NCBI GenBank assembly: GCA_031258195.1
Contig: JAIRNF010000022.1
Span: 1-64,000 of the forward strand
DNA: 64,000 bases
Reading direction: 5' to 3'
Source: Prevotellaceae bacterium
GTDB taxonomy: Bacteria > Bacteroidota > Bacteroidia > Bacteroidales > UBA932
In this document: positions 1 through 8,765 of the stretch, in pieces
Numbering within the stretch: the stretch's first letter is position 1
Layout of the letters: each line of letters starts with the position of its first letter
The notes under the pieces: model-generated
The model's database searches: none
What the model saw: the letters and a program-made list of their open reading frames with translations, nothing else
Told to the model about the DNA's origin: nothing
Translations under genes and position numbers: made by a program

Positions 1-212
1 CCTGCTGCGTTCTGCCTAAATATGCTTTTCAGCCTCTTGCAATACAAAGCAAAACAGAGCGTAACGAACAATATACCAGCTAATTCGCCACACTCTGCCT
101 AATTCTTCTTTCTGCGGAGAAGTTTATTTGGATTTTAACGGTTTAGATTATCAACTGAAAGATTTTCGATCGCAAGATAGGAAAAACGCAACGTAAAAGG
201 CGTTATAATATT

Positions 213-830
213 CTAAAACAGCGTTTGCTGCTCGTCGTACCACCTAAACGACTTTCTATGAAACGATGATGCTCCTTCTGCCCTTATTGCCTCTCTATGC
301 TGTTTGGTAGGATAGCCTTTATTTCTTTTCCAACCATACTGCGGGAAGTCCTCTGCCAGCCGCTCCATATAAATATCGCGGTTTGTTTTTGCAAGAATTG
401 ATGCTGCCGCAATAGACGCATATATTGAGTCGCCCTTAATAATACACTGATGCGGTATTTCTTTATATGGCTTAAACTTATTACCGTCTATAAGCAGAAA
501 CTCCGGCGTTTGCTTAAGTAGCTCTATAGCCCTATGCATGGCGAGTATGGAGGCGTTCAGAATATTTATCTTATCAATTTCCTCATTATCTACCATTGCT
601 ACGGCATATGCCAACGCTTGTTCTTCTATTATAGGCTTAAGCAGCATACGGTGCTTTTCGGTAAGCTGTTTAGAATCGTTTAACAACGGGTGGTAAAAAT
701 CTTTGGGCAAAATTACCGCCGCCGCGACCACAGGACCGGAGAGGCAACCCCTTCCTGCCTCATCACACCCTGCTTCTATCGGCCTTCTATTATGAAATGG
801 TTTTAAACGTGGCATCTCCGGCAGACTCAC
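213..830 (-). CDS. rnhB: Ribonuclease HII
   Basis: RNase HII cleaves the RNA strand of RNA-DNA hybrids and removes single ribonucleotides misincorporated in DNA, in the cytoplasm. The 205-residue protein has the usual family length. Visible family motifs are GCDEAGRG near the N-terminus, giving metal ligands D23 and E24, then LLIDGNK (D115) and IKGDS (D134), followed by the conserved [12 protein letters not shown] block. All four acidic residues expected in the active site are present. The start codon overlaps the stop codon of the upstream superoxide reductase gene by 4 nt, so the two are probably cotranscribed and translationally coupled. The identification is firm. Confidence 0.97.
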   Translation of the reverse strand: MSLPEMPRLKPFHNRRPIEAGCDEAGRGCLSGPVVAAAVILPKDFYHPLLNDSKQLTEKHRMLLKPIIEEQALAYAVAMVDNEEIDKINILNASILAMHRAIELLKQTPEFLLIDGNKFKPYKEIPHQCIIKGDSIYASIAAASILAKTNRDIYMERLAEDFPQYGWKRNKGYPTKQHREAIRAEGASSFHRKSFRWYDEQQTLF

Positions 831-1213
831 TTGCTATCGATTACTTTTACAAACACTTCTTCACTTTCCCATACTCCATGCTTATTGCAATATGCTAATG
901 CCTTTAACCTCATACTTACCAATGGCACAACGTAAAAATCAACCTCTACCATAACGGGAGACCTACCAAAAGTGATCGCTGAAAAACGAGCTTCCGCAAG
1001 CAAGGTTTCTAAATCCCATAACTGGACATATTCAAAGCGATGATCGGCTTTATTAGGGTGCGCAATCGTTTTACCTATTCGTACATTCACCTTAAATTTT
1101 GAATCTCTTACGGCAATATCATCACATGTTATTACAGGCGAGTGTTTATCGGCATATGTCTTCACCTCGTCGATTCCATCTTTAAATTCATTATAGCTAA
1201 ATATTCGTGGCAT
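827..1213 (-). CDS. Superoxide reductase, neelaredoxin type (class II SORL)
   Basis: This small protein fits the one-iron superoxide reductase family, which reduces superoxide to hydrogen peroxide without making oxygen, typically in anaerobes. The five iron ligands can be seen: H24 in KHSPVI, H52 in AHPN, H58 in DHRFEY, and C109 and H112 in [10 protein letters not shown]. There is no N-terminal CxxC rubredoxin-like domain, so it is the single-centre form. The residue two before the first His, usually a Glu that acts as sixth ligand in archaeal enzymes, is Asp22 here. A TACCTTTA box at 1238-1245 on the minus strand could be the -7 element. The gene overlaps rnhB by 4 nt. The match is by motif recognition; the length (128 aa) suits the family. 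Confidence 0.85.
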   Translation of the reverse strand: MPRIFSYNEFKDGIDEVKTYADKHSPVITCDDIAVRDSKFKVNVRIGKTIAHPNKADHRFEYVQLWDLETLLAEARFSAITFGRSPVMVEVDFYVVPLVSMRLKALAYCNKHGVWESEEVFVKVIDSK

Positions 1214-1266
1214 ATAGATTTGATAAGTATTTGAGCGTAAAGGTACAAACTATTTCATTAGAAAAA

Positions 1267-1298
1267 TTTGCAGCAATCGATTATTTCCGCTACCTTTG
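1267..1298 (+). promoter_or_regulatory. Bacteroidetes-type promoter for initiator tRNA
   Basis: TTTG at 1267-1270 and TACCTTTG at 1291-1298 are separated by 20 bp, matching the -33/-7 consensus of the Bacteroidetes primary sigma factor. The tRNA begins 40 bp downstream. Confidence 0.75.
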
Positions 1299-1337
1299 CA
1301 ACCGCAAATCTGAATTCTACATAAGAATAACATATAT

Positions 1338-1410
<73 letters not shown>

Positions 1411-1412
1411 CT

Positions 1413-1446
1413 AAAAAAGCAATTGAGAAATCGGTTGCTTTTTTGT
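1413..1446 (+). terminator. Rho-independent terminator of tRNA-fMet
   Basis: AAAAAAGCAA and TTGCTTTTTT form the stem of a hairpin directly after the tRNA, and the 3' arm runs into the T tract. Confidence 0.8.
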
Positions 1447-1550
1447 TTTTCATATTTTAATCGTTTATCATCTATACGTCTTGATTACCCTAAACATAAT
1501 ATTTTCCTTACTTTTATGCTGTCAAAGAGTTGCTCTTGCTAAAAATAACA

Positions 1551-2201
1551 ATGGACCAGGAAGTAAAACAAATTATCAACGCTTTCTTTTTCCCCACATT
1601 ATTTATTGCGATTATCTGGCTAATTTGGATTTTACAGGTGGCGGCGGGAGATGTGGGCTGGTATGAGCTGGGCATTTATCCTCGTCGCGCAGAGGGTCTA
1701 ACCGGCATTCTCACAAGTCCGCTCATCCATTCAAGCTTAGGACATATCTTTAATAACAGCGTTTCGATACTGATTTTAGGATGGCTTCTATCCTACTCTT
1801 ATAAGGAGCTAAAATACATGGTCTTTCTTGTAGTTTGGTTACTATCGGGTATATTTACCTGGCTCATAGGGCGAGATGCGTGGCATATAGGAGCAAGCGG
1901 ATTGGTTTATGCGTTATCATTTTTCTTATTTTTCAGCGGAATTTTTAGAAGGTACGTACCCTTAATGGCTACTTCGCTGATCGTTGCTTTTCTCTATGGT
2001 AGCGGTGTATGGAGTATATTTCCCATAGCAGAGTTGGTAGATCCGAGTATTTCTTGGGAGGGGCATCTTTCTGGTGCCATAAGCGGCTTAATTGCTGCTA
2101 TCCTTTTCAGGAAACAAGGTCCGCAAAAAGTAGATCCGTTTGAGGACGAAGATGATGATGAAAATGCGATATGGAAGCAAGAGCTAACGGACAACCGGTA
2201 G
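1551..2201 (+). CDS. Rhomboid family intramembrane serine protease
   Basis: Rhomboids cut membrane proteins within the lipid bilayer. This 216-residue protein has about six hydrophobic segments. It carries the catalytic dyad as GASG (Ser116) and EGHLSG (His172), and the HxxxxHxxxN motif of the second membrane helix (H60, H65, N69). The C-terminus is an acidic tail of about 15 residues after the last helix. The ATG at 1551 is preferred to an upstream TTG at 1530 because the family's N-terminus begins just before the first helix. The gene stands alone downstream of the tRNA terminator. Its substrate cannot be inferred. Confidence 0.9.
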   Translation: MDQEVKQIINAFFFPTLFIAIIWLIWILQVAAGDVGWYELGIYPRRAEGLTGILTSPLIHSSLGHIFNNSVSILILGWLLSYSYKELKYMVFLVVWLLSGIFTWLIGRDAWHIGASGLVYALSFFLFFSGIFRRYVPLMATSLIVAFLYGSGVWSIFPIAELVDPSISWEGHLSGAISGLIAAILFRKQGPQKVDPFEDEDDDENAIWKQELTDNR

Positions 2202-2271
2202 CCAAAAAAGGGAGGATATAGCTACATATTTTCTTTTTAAAGAATCCTGTTGTCTTTTTTAAAAACTCAAC

Positions 2272-2625
2272 TTATTCTTTAAGAACTTCAATAGCACACC
2301 GTTGAGATGCTATTGTTTCGTTTTTAGCAGTAATGGTAACTTCTAACGCTCTAATTATCCGCTCATACCCTACCGTATCCGGCTTTACGCCATCTAACCC
2401 CTTAAGGTAACCATCGCATGTAGAAGCGAGCTCCATTACTACAGCCGCATTAGGCATTACAGGTACTATTCCCTCTTCAAGCCACGCTTCATTTATATGA
2501 AATACTTCAGGCAACCTGCCTATCATTTTATGGCTTAACGGAACTCTTCCATTAATCACATCCGATAAATAAGTATTGGCTACACCCAATCTTTCCGCGA
2601 TTTCAGATTGTTTTAGCTCATACAC
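2272..2625 (-). CDS. XRE-type helix-turn-helix regulator
   Basis: The N-terminal half holds a helix-turn-helix of the XRE/Cro type (SEIAERLGVANTYLSDVING, starting about residue 7), and the last 30 residues look helical, possibly a dimer coiled coil. The start is uncertain. No ATG exists. GTG at 2625 is the first conventional start, but it would cut off the first helix of the HTH domain. The frame stays open upstream to 2673, where an ATA lies exactly where an ATG would be expected; residues encoded there (PKNEKLKRAIEEIKA) read like the normal N-terminus of such proteins. It may therefore use a rare start or have lost its start codon. An upstream inverted repeat at 2710-2761 is a candidate operator. 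Confidence 0.6.
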   Translation of the reverse strand: MYELKQSEIAERLGVANTYLSDVINGRVPLSHKMIGRLPEVFHINEAWLEEGIVPVMPNAAVVMELASTCDGYLKGLDGVKPDTVGYERIIRALEVTITAKNETIASQRCAIEVLKE

Positions 2626-2977
2626 AGCCTTTATTTCTTCAATAGCTCTTTTAAGCTTCTCGTTTTTAGGTATCTATAATAAAATATGAAAGAATTCTTA
2701 TTTATTAACTATTTGTATGAATATTTACATATATATTTATATTTTTATACGCATACAAATATAATCATTACAATGAAATTCGTTGAAAAAAACCGATAGC
2801 GCGCTTAATTAAGCGGCTTAAAGTAGGACAAAGCTAGTCGTGATCTATAGTTCAGCTATCCTCAGTACGTAACACCACAGGGCGTATTAGGCTACAGTAT
2901 CAACGAAGATTTTCGACCTCTACAAACCGTACATATATCACCGTTACTCGTCTTCCTTACGAAAAATTCTTATCAAC
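2626..2977. other. Divergent intergenic region
   Basis: This 350-bp stretch separates the leftward HTH gene from the rightward unknown gene. It starts with the possible lost 5' end of the HTH gene and the inverted repeat. The rest shows no recognisable gene, RNA or repeat. Confidence 0.5.
2710..2761. promoter_or_regulatory. Inverted repeat, candidate operator
   Basis: TATTTGTATG at 2710-2719 is repeated in perfect inversion as CATACAAATA at 2752-2761, with 32 bp of very AT-rich DNA between. It lies about 40 bp upstream of the open frame of the HTH regulator and about 220 bp upstream of the rightward gene at 2978. The spacing puts the two half-sites about four helical turns apart. Its use as an operator is an inference. 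Confidence 0.4.
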
Positions 2978-3436
2978 ATGTTCAAAAACCTCAAAAAAAA
3001 GGCAGAAGAAGAAAACAAAATAGTCGATTATATCATACAAATATATGCCGAGCAAAGCATCATAGACGGTCGGCTACTTGACTTTATCGATGAAAAAGCG
3101 CATACCGAAGGAGAAAAAAGGGAGCTGCTCGCATCGCTCGACAGGTATAATACGTTACTTCACGAGCATCCCATGTTTGATAAGCTTAAGAAGCAGCTAT
3201 TTGGCGCAGATAAGAACCTGCTTATACTAACCCATATAGAGCTCTCGGTGTGCTTTCTAGCCAATACAAAGAAGTACTATCCCGAAGCCATTATTGATAT
3301 GCTTTGGATTGATAAAGAACGGTTCGAGAAAGTGGTACAATCATTAGAAACCAAGCTGTGTAAAGGCGGCTACCGTTTACCCTCCGGCTATAAAGCTATG
3401 CAACCCTTTATTCACGAATATTTCACAAAATATTAG
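2978..3436 (+). CDS. Hypothetical protein, 152 aa
   Basis: I do not recognise this protein. It is soluble in appearance, with no signal peptide or membrane segment, mostly helical and rich in Lys and Glu in the first third. The last third (WIDKERFEKVVQSLETK) could form part of a winged-helix-like fold, but no clear motif supports this. The ATG is followed by a typical Lys-rich N-terminus. It faces away from the HTH regulator at 2272-2625 and may share its control region. It looks like a real gene because codon use resembles its neighbours and no competing frame is open. Confidence 0.6.
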   Translation: MFKNLKKKAEEENKIVDYIIQIYAEQSIIDGRLLDFIDEKAHTEGEKRELLASLDRYNTLLHEHPMFDKLKKQLFGADKNLLILTHIELSVCFLANTKKYYPEAIIDMLWIDKERFEKVVQSLETKLCKGGYRLPSGYKAMQPFIHEYFTKY

Positions 3437-3586
3437 CAGTATGTTACCTAGCTACAAAAGAAGCCGGCAGTAACCTAAATCCGTTCAGCAAAATATGGAA
3501 GAGGTTCAACTTTTACTTGGGAATTATACCTAAACGGCACAATTTTTGAGAAAATATTTCATATTCTCACTAAATACACTGCCATT

Positions 3587-3811
3587 TTGAAAAAATTTTT
3601 TGCCTTACTGCTATTTTCTATGCCAGGCGTAGGAATTAGCACAGCACAAGTACCGGAAGGGACAGCCTCCTCAAAGACCGATTCGAATGGTAATACCACT
3701 TACTACGACAGGAATGGGCACAAAACAGGGTCGTCAAGCACAAACAACACAGGCACTACAAGCTACTACAACAAGCAAGGACACAAGCCCGATCCGCCTA
3801 AAAAGCAGTAG
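3587..3811 (+). CDS. Small secreted protein with a duplicated motif
   Basis: A 74-residue protein with a signal peptide (MKKFFALLLF... cut after about residue 21, STAQ/VPEG). The mature part is polar and contains two imperfect copies of one motif, TTYYDRNGHK and TSYYNKQGHK, followed by a short Pro/Lys tail. The start is a TTG at 3587; no ATG lies nearer than Met12 inside the signal peptide. A strong terminator follows directly. Function is unknown; short secreted proteins of this kind are common in Bacteroidetes. Confidence 0.65.
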   Translation: MKKFFALLLFSMPGVGISTAQVPEGTASSKTDSNGNTTYYDRNGHKTGSSSTNNTGTTSYYNKQGHKPDPPKKQ

Positions 3812-3830
3812 GCATATAAGCTTAAATGGA

Positions 3831-3858
3831 AAAAGGGCTCGATAATGCGAGCCTTTTT
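3831..3858 (+). terminator. Rho-independent terminator
   Basis: GGCTCG (3836-3841), a 6-nt loop and CGAGCC (3848-3853) are followed by five T; a run of A before the stem allows some function on the other strand. Confidence 0.85.
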
Positions 3859-3970
3859 ATATGGTATGCTTCCTATATCTAATATTTATGGCTCATACCG
3901 TTAAAAAACCCTTCGTTTTTGTGTATGTGCTAAAAAACGGCTAAGTTTGTTAGTTCAGTACCGCTTCGTC

Positions 3971-4837
3971 ATGCCCGAGAAAAGTTCAAGAAAAAAAAGA
4001 TTCTTACGTAAGCTTAAAAATAAGTATCGCCTGATTGTCTATAACGATACTACCTTAGAGCAAGTTTGGTACATGCGCATTTCGCGTCTTAACGTGCTAA
4101 GCATTTTTGTCCCTTTACTTTTAATCTTGGTTATTCTGATTGTTGTTCTGATTGCATTTACACCTTTGCGCGAGTTTATTCCGGGCTACCCCGATGATAA
4201 TACCCGCAGGCAGATAGTATACAATGCGCTTAAAGCCGACTCTTTGGAAAAAGTGGTTTTAAGTTGGGACAGATACTTTGACAATGTAAGCGGCATACTG
4301 TCGGGCAAAGAGCCTGCTCCTATTGACGAAATGCTGCCCGATACGTTACAGGGCAGACAAAGTAGGGCATCCGTTCTGATAAGCAGAGATTCTCTTTTCC
4401 GTGCCGAGGTTGAGCGCGAAGAACAGTTTAACCTCTCTATACAAAATTCAAAAAAAGATGTTTTCGAAAATATGCTGTTCTATCCTCCGGTAAAAGGAAC
4501 TTTGACAGAGACGTTTAATCCGTCTGAAAATCACTTCGGAGTACACATATCAACAGACCCAAACACCGCCGTAACATCTATACTCGATGGCACCGTACTG
4601 GCAACCTATTGGACGTTTGACGAGGGCTATACTATTATGATTCAGCATACCGATAACCTTATTTCGGTTTATAAACAGGTAGCCCGGTTGCTCAAGAAAA
4701 CAGGCGATAGGGTTACCTCTGGCGAAGCCATTGCGTTTATGGGAGCACCGAACGATGCCAACCAAAAGGTAGAGCTACATTTTGAGCTTTGGCATAACGG
4801 ATCGCCTATAAATCCGTCTATTCATATTACACTATAA
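3971..4837 (+). CDS. M23/LytM-type membrane protein with degenerate metal site
   Basis: The protein has a basic cytoplasmic N-terminus, one membrane helix (about residues 42-63), a periplasmic linker and a C-terminal LytM fold (about 168-288). LytM enzymes cut peptidoglycan using a zinc held by HxxxD and HxH. Here HFGVH at 188-192 has His in place of the Asp ligand, and VELHFE at 267-272 has Glu in place of the first His of HxH. At most two ligands survive, so it is probably not an active peptidase and may act as a scaffold or activator, as known for LytM factors such as EnvC. ATG 3971 is chosen over a TTG at 3947. It is 15 nt upstream of dxr and likely in one operon with it. Confidence 0.8.
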   Translation: MPEKSSRKKRFLRKLKNKYRLIVYNDTTLEQVWYMRISRLNVLSIFVPLLLILVILIVVLIAFTPLREFIPGYPDDNTRRQIVYNALKADSLEKVVLSWDRYFDNVSGILSGKEPAPIDEMLPDTLQGRQSRASVLISRDSLFRAEVEREEQFNLSIQNSKKDVFENMLFYPPVKGTLTETFNPSENHFGVHISTDPNTAVTSILDGTVLATYWTFDEGYTIMIQHTDNLISVYKQVARLLKKTGDRVTSGEAIAFMGAPNDANQKVELHFELWHNGSPINPSIHITL

Positions 4838-4852
4838 TCCGGCAGCTACTGA

Positions 4853-6007
4853 ATGAAACGTATAGCAATACTTGGATCAACCGGGTCTATTGGCATACAG
4901 GCGTTAGAAGTGGTTCGTTCTCACCCGGAACAGCTAGAGGTAATATGCTTAACTGCCAATAGTAATGCAGAGCTGCTTATGGAGCAAGCAAAAACGTTTA
5001 ACCCCGACTGCGTAGTTATTGCCGACGAAGAAAAATACACCATTGTAAGAGATGCGCTGGCTCAGTATCCTATTAAAGTTTATGCCGGAAGCGATGCGCT
5101 GGCTCAGGTAGTAGAGCAAAGCAATATTGATATGGTACTTGCCGCTATTGTTGGCTATGCAGGGCTACCATCTACTTTTAATGCGCTTAAATCGGGTAAG
5201 GCTGTTGCCTTGGCTAATAAAGAAACACTTGTAGTAGCCGGCGATTTAATTATAAAAACGGCCAGAGAAAATAACGCCCCCATTATACCTGTTGACTCCG
5301 AGCATTCCGCAATTTTTCAATGCTTAGTGGGAGAATATGGCCCTGTAGAAAAAATATACCTTACGGCATCCGGCGGTCCGTTCTTAAACCATACCCAAAA
5401 CCAGCTGCGGCTGGTTACTAAAGACGACGCGCTTAAGCATCCCAGCTGGGTAATGGGCGAAAAAATAACTATAGATTGCGCCTCTATGATGAATAAAGGG
5501 TTTGAGGTTATTGAAGCAAAGTGGCTTTTCGATCTAAAACCAGAGCAAATAGAAGTTTTGGTACATCCGCAATCTATCGTTCATTCTATGGTTCAGCTTA
5601 AAGATGGGTCAATTAAAGCCCAGCTGGGTAGAACGGATATGAAACTTCCTATTCGTTATGCTTTCAGCTTTCCCGAACGCTGGGAATCCGGCGACAAACG
5701 CCTTTCTTTTGATGATATGAGGCTGCTGGAGTTCAGGCAGCCCGATACAGAAAAATTTCCATGCTTGGCGTTGGCATACGAAGCAATGAATAAAGGAGGC
5801 AACGTGCCCTGTATTCTTAACGCGGCCAACGAAATAGCGGTAGAAGCATTTTTAAACAACCGTTTAGTCTTTACCATGCTGCCAAAAGTACTGGCTGCCA
5901 CAATGGAGAAACACCACTTTATTGCCAATCCTACGTTTGACGACTACTTAAATACAAACAAAGAGGCGCGTAGAATTGCCACAGAAATAATTAGGGCTAT
6001 GGCATAG
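4853..6007 (+). CDS. dxr: 1-deoxy-D-xylulose-5-phosphate reductoisomerase
   Basis: This is the second enzyme of the MEP pathway, converting deoxyxylulose phosphate to methylerythritol phosphate with NADPH. The N-terminal nucleotide-binding motif LGSTGSIG, the NKETLV block, the metal and substrate motif PVDSEHSAIFQCL (D150, E152), SGGPF and HPQSIVHSMV are all present. At 384 residues it is full length. It sits between a LytM-type membrane protein and the site-2 protease rseP, a common arrangement of dxr next to an M50 protease. The gap to rseP is 115 bp and AT-rich. Confidence 0.97.
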   Translation: MKRIAILGSTGSIGIQALEVVRSHPEQLEVICLTANSNAELLMEQAKTFNPDCVVIADEEKYTIVRDALAQYPIKVYAGSDALAQVVEQSNIDMVLAAIVGYAGLPSTFNALKSGKAVALANKETLVVAGDLIIKTARENNAPIIPVDSEHSAIFQCLVGEYGPVEKIYLTASGGPFLNHTQNQLRLVTKDDALKHPSWVMGEKITIDCASMMNKGFEVIEAKWLFDLKPEQIEVLVHPQSIVHSMVQLKDGSIKAQLGRTDMKLPIRYAFSFPERWESGDKRLSFDDMRLLEFRQPDTEKFPCLALAYEAMNKGGNVPCILNAANEIAVEAFLNNRLVFTMLPKVLAATMEKHHFIANPTFDDYLNTNKEARRIATEIIRAMA

Positions 6008-6122
6008 CTGAACAAAATAACGATGTAATAATTTAAAAGATTTAAAAACATAAAAAACTTAAATTATTTATAGTTTTAAATCATTTATAGCTCTTGAATC
6101 TTTAACTTATATAAACATATAA

Positions 6123-7502
6123 ATGGATATCGTAGTAAAAATAGCGCAGTTTATCGTTTGCCTCTCGCTGCTTATTGTTGTTCATGAGCTTGGGCATTAC
6201 CTGTTCTCACGGCTGTTTAAGGTAAGAGTCGAGAAGTTTTACCTCTTTTTCAATCCGAAGTTCTCTATACTTCGAATGAAAAGGATTAATAAAAAGTGGC
6301 GGCTCTCTTGGTTCTCAAAAGCTGTTCCCGAAGAGCGGAAAGAGCATCCTGAAAAAACCGAATGGGGAATAGGGTGGCTTCCTTTGGGCGGATACTGCAA
6401 AATTGCGGGTATGATAGACGAATCGATGGATACCGAACAGATGAAGCAAGAACCCAAGCCATGGGAGTTCCGCACTAAACCAGCGGGGAAACGGTTGCCG
6501 ATAATGGTAGGGGGCGTACTCTTCAACGTTATTTTTGCTATGCTAATTTATGGCGGCATTTTGTATAAGTGGGGCGAAACGTACATTGCCAATAAGGATG
6601 TAACTTATGGCGTAGCCAGCGGACCGTTGGGACAAGCCATAGGTATAGAAAACGGTGATAAAATTATTGCCATAGACGATGAGAAGGTAGAAGATTTTGG
6701 AACCATTACGCTACAAATTGTCCGTAATAAAGCATCAACCATTACCGTTGAGCGTAACGGCGAACATCTTGACCTACCTATAGATGCCGACACCAGAATT
6801 AAGCTACGTAAAGCACCTTACGGATCGTTTGTATCTCCAAGGCTTTTTGCAAAAATAGGGGCATTTGCCGATACCTCCTCCGCGCAGCTGGCAGGGGTAC
6901 GGCTAGACGACGCTATTATAGCGATTAATGGTAATCCGATTACCTTTTTTGATGAGCTAAGGCAAAACGTTTCAGTCAACAAAGGGCAAAACATAAATAT
7001 GCTGGTAAAAAGAAACGACGATACGCTTAGCTTAACTGTTCCTGTTCCGGCTAACGGAGTTGTTGGTATTTACCCTCAAAACAGCATTAACATAACGCAT
7101 ATAAGCTACGGGCTTCTAGAGTCGATTCCTAAAGGAGCGATAAAAGGAATAAAAAGCGTTCGCGACTACTTTAAAGACCTTAGCATTATTTTCTCCCCTT
7201 CAGAAAAAGCATATTCCGATGTAGGCGGCTTTATTATGATTGGTAGCGTATTCCCCTCAACATGGGATTGGCATAATTTTTGGAGTCTATGTGCATTGTT
7301 ATCAATAATGTTGGCAGTGATCAACATTTTGCCAATTCCCGCTTTAGACGGAGGGCATGTGTTCTTTTTGCTTTACGAGGTAATTACACGCCGTAAGCCG
7401 AGCGATAGGTTTATGGAGTACGCCCAGCTGGTGGGATTGCTGCTTATATTTGCCCTAGTAATATACGCAAACGGTAACGACATAATAAAGCTGTTTAACT
7501 AA
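6123..7502 (+). CDS. rseP: RIP metalloprotease RseP (site-2 protease)
   Basis: This inner-membrane zinc protease of family M50B cleaves membrane-anchored proteins such as anti-sigma factors. The zinc motif HELGH lies at residues 21-25 in the first membrane helix. Two PDZ-like regions follow (about 170-230 and 235-320), and the C-terminal ILPIPALDGGH supplies the third metal ligand in the LDG motif. At 459 residues it is the usual size. It follows dxr and is 15 nt upstream of a DUF4837 lipoprotein gene, so dxr, rseP and the lipoprotein probably form one operon. No anti-sigma factor gene is in the window. Confidence 0.96.
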   Translation: MDIVVKIAQFIVCLSLLIVVHELGHYLFSRLFKVRVEKFYLFFNPKFSILRMKRINKKWRLSWFSKAVPEERKEHPEKTEWGIGWLPLGGYCKIAGMIDESMDTEQMKQEPKPWEFRTKPAGKRLPIMVGGVLFNVIFAMLIYGGILYKWGETYIANKDVTYGVASGPLGQAIGIENGDKIIAIDDEKVEDFGTITLQIVRNKASTITVERNGEHLDLPIDADTRIKLRKAPYGSFVSPRLFAKIGAFADTSSAQLAGVRLDDAIIAINGNPITFFDELRQNVSVNKGQNINMLVKRNDDTLSLTVPVPANGVVGIYPQNSINITHISYGLLESIPKGAIKGIKSVRDYFKDLSIIFSPSEKAYSDVGGFIMIGSVFPSTWDWHNFWSLCALLSIMLAVINILPIPALDGGHVFFLLYEVITRRKPSDRFMEYAQLVGLLLIFALVIYANGNDIIKLFN

Positions 7503-7517
7503 AAAACAAACGCAACC

Positions 7518-8561
7518 ATGAAATCTTTACGATTAAAAATTATTCCTTTAGTTTGTTTAGGCGCGTTTTTGCTAACGCTGTCGGCGTGTACTTGTAGTAA
7601 TAAAGATCGTGGAAAATACCTGTCGGCGGTTAGCGGTAAAGCCGGAGAGGTTGTAATTGTTGCCAACAAAGCGTTGTGGAACTCGGAGGTTGGCGAAGCT
7701 TTTCGCGATGTTTTGGCTGTCGAATACCCATACCTTCCGCAGTCTGAGCCATCATTCAACTTGGTAAACATCTCTGCCGATATGTTCTCCAGCGCCTTCC
7801 AGATCCACAGAAACCTTATAATTGTTGAGGTTGGACCGAATTACAAGGAAGCAAGAATGGTTTCTCAAAGAGACTACTGGGCATCGCCCCAAATTATTAT
7901 AAAAATAACAGGTCCTGATGCTGAATCGGTAGAAGCGTTGATAAGAGAGCAAAGTCAACGCTTATGGACGCTTATTGATCAGGCCGAAGTAGATCGCCAA
8001 AGCACCAACGCAAGAAAATACGCCGACCGCCAGCTTAAAGCGACAATAAAAGAAAAGTTCGGTATAGAGCTTTCTATTCCAGAAGGTTACCATAAGAATA
8101 ACCCTCTGGGAAATCCTAATAACTTTATGTGGTTTGGCTACGATACCAACTTTGCCAGCACAGGGCTATTCATATACTCATACCCCTATAAAGATACAGC
8201 CCAGTTCTCTCAAAAAGCGCTAAACGCAAAAAGACAGGAGCTGCTAAAAGACCACGTACCGTCATCTCGCGAAGGTTCGTATATGATAACCAACCCTTAT
8301 GTTGAGCCCGAATATACCCCTATTACCTATAAAGGCACATTTTTAGGTCGATTAAGGGGTCTTTGGGAGGTTCATAACGGTTATATGGGCGGACCGTTTG
8401 TATCGTACAGTATGGTGGTAAACGGTAATATGGTAACGGTAGAAGGCTATGTGTACGCCCCGAAAACCGAAAAAAGGAACTATTTACGACAAGTAATCGG
8501 CATTTTAATGACGGCAATACCTGAAAAACAAGAAAATACAAATACTTCTGGAGAAAAATAA
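7518..8561 (+). CDS. DUF4837 family lipoprotein
   Basis: The signal sequence ends in LTLSACTC, a lipobox that would anchor the protein through Cys24. The rest (347 aa in all) matches my recollection of the Bacteroidetes-specific DUF4837 family, with the early block GKAGEVVIVANKALW and the internal DYWASPQ segment. The biochemical role is not known. It lies 15 nt after rseP, and this pairing is typical, which hints at an envelope role; that is inference. Confidence 0.8.
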   Translation: MKSLRLKIIPLVCLGAFLLTLSACTCSNKDRGKYLSAVSGKAGEVVIVANKALWNSEVGEAFRDVLAVEYPYLPQSEPSFNLVNISADMFSSAFQIHRNLIIVEVGPNYKEARMVSQRDYWASPQIIIKITGPDAESVEALIREQSQRLWTLIDQAEVDRQSTNARKYADRQLKATIKEKFGIELSIPEGYHKNNPLGNPNNFMWFGYDTNFASTGLFIYSYPYKDTAQFSQKALNAKRQELLKDHVPSSREGSYMITNPYVEPEYTPITYKGTFLGRLRGLWEVHNGYMGGPFVSYSMVVNGNMVTVEGYVYAPKTEKRNYLRQVIGILMTAIPEKQENTNTSGEK

Positions 8562-8579
8562 ATCCTTTGGAGAAAAAGA

Positions 8580-8610
8580 TTTGGAGAAAAAGAAAAAACA
8601 GCTACCTTTG
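8580..8610 (+). promoter_or_regulatory. Bacteroidetes-type promoter for tRNA-Glu and rpsT
   Basis: TTTG at 8580-8583 and TACCTTTG at 8603-8610 are spaced by exactly 19 bp. It is 54 bp upstream of the tRNA. Confidence 0.75.
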
Positions 8611-8664
8611 CAAGCCGAAACGGAAAGCATAGCGCAGTAGCACAGCTGATATGTAAAGCCATAT

Positions 8665-8736
8665 GGTCCGTTCGTCTAGGGGTTAGGACGCAAGGTTTTC
8701 ATCCTTGTAACAGGGGTTCGATTCCCCTACGGACTA
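8665..8736 (+). tRNA. tRNA-Glu (TTC)
   Basis: The cloverleaf has acceptor GGTCCGT/ACGGACT, anticodon stem CAAGG/CCTTG with loop TTTTCAT (anticodon TTC), and T arm AGGGG-TTCGATT-CCCCT. CCA is not encoded. It is 29 bp upstream of rpsT and probably cotranscribed with it. Confidence 0.96.
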
Positions 8737-8765
8737 CTAAAAAGAAAAGAAATACTTTAACAGAA

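Noticed and set aside
1..212. Coding-like text at the left edge on the plus strand (a 43-codon open stretch ending near 198)
   Set aside because: No start codon, no recognisable family, and the frame is closed just upstream; too weak to call.
1530..1550. Upstream TTG start for the rhomboid gene
   Set aside because: ATG 1551 fits the family N-terminus better.
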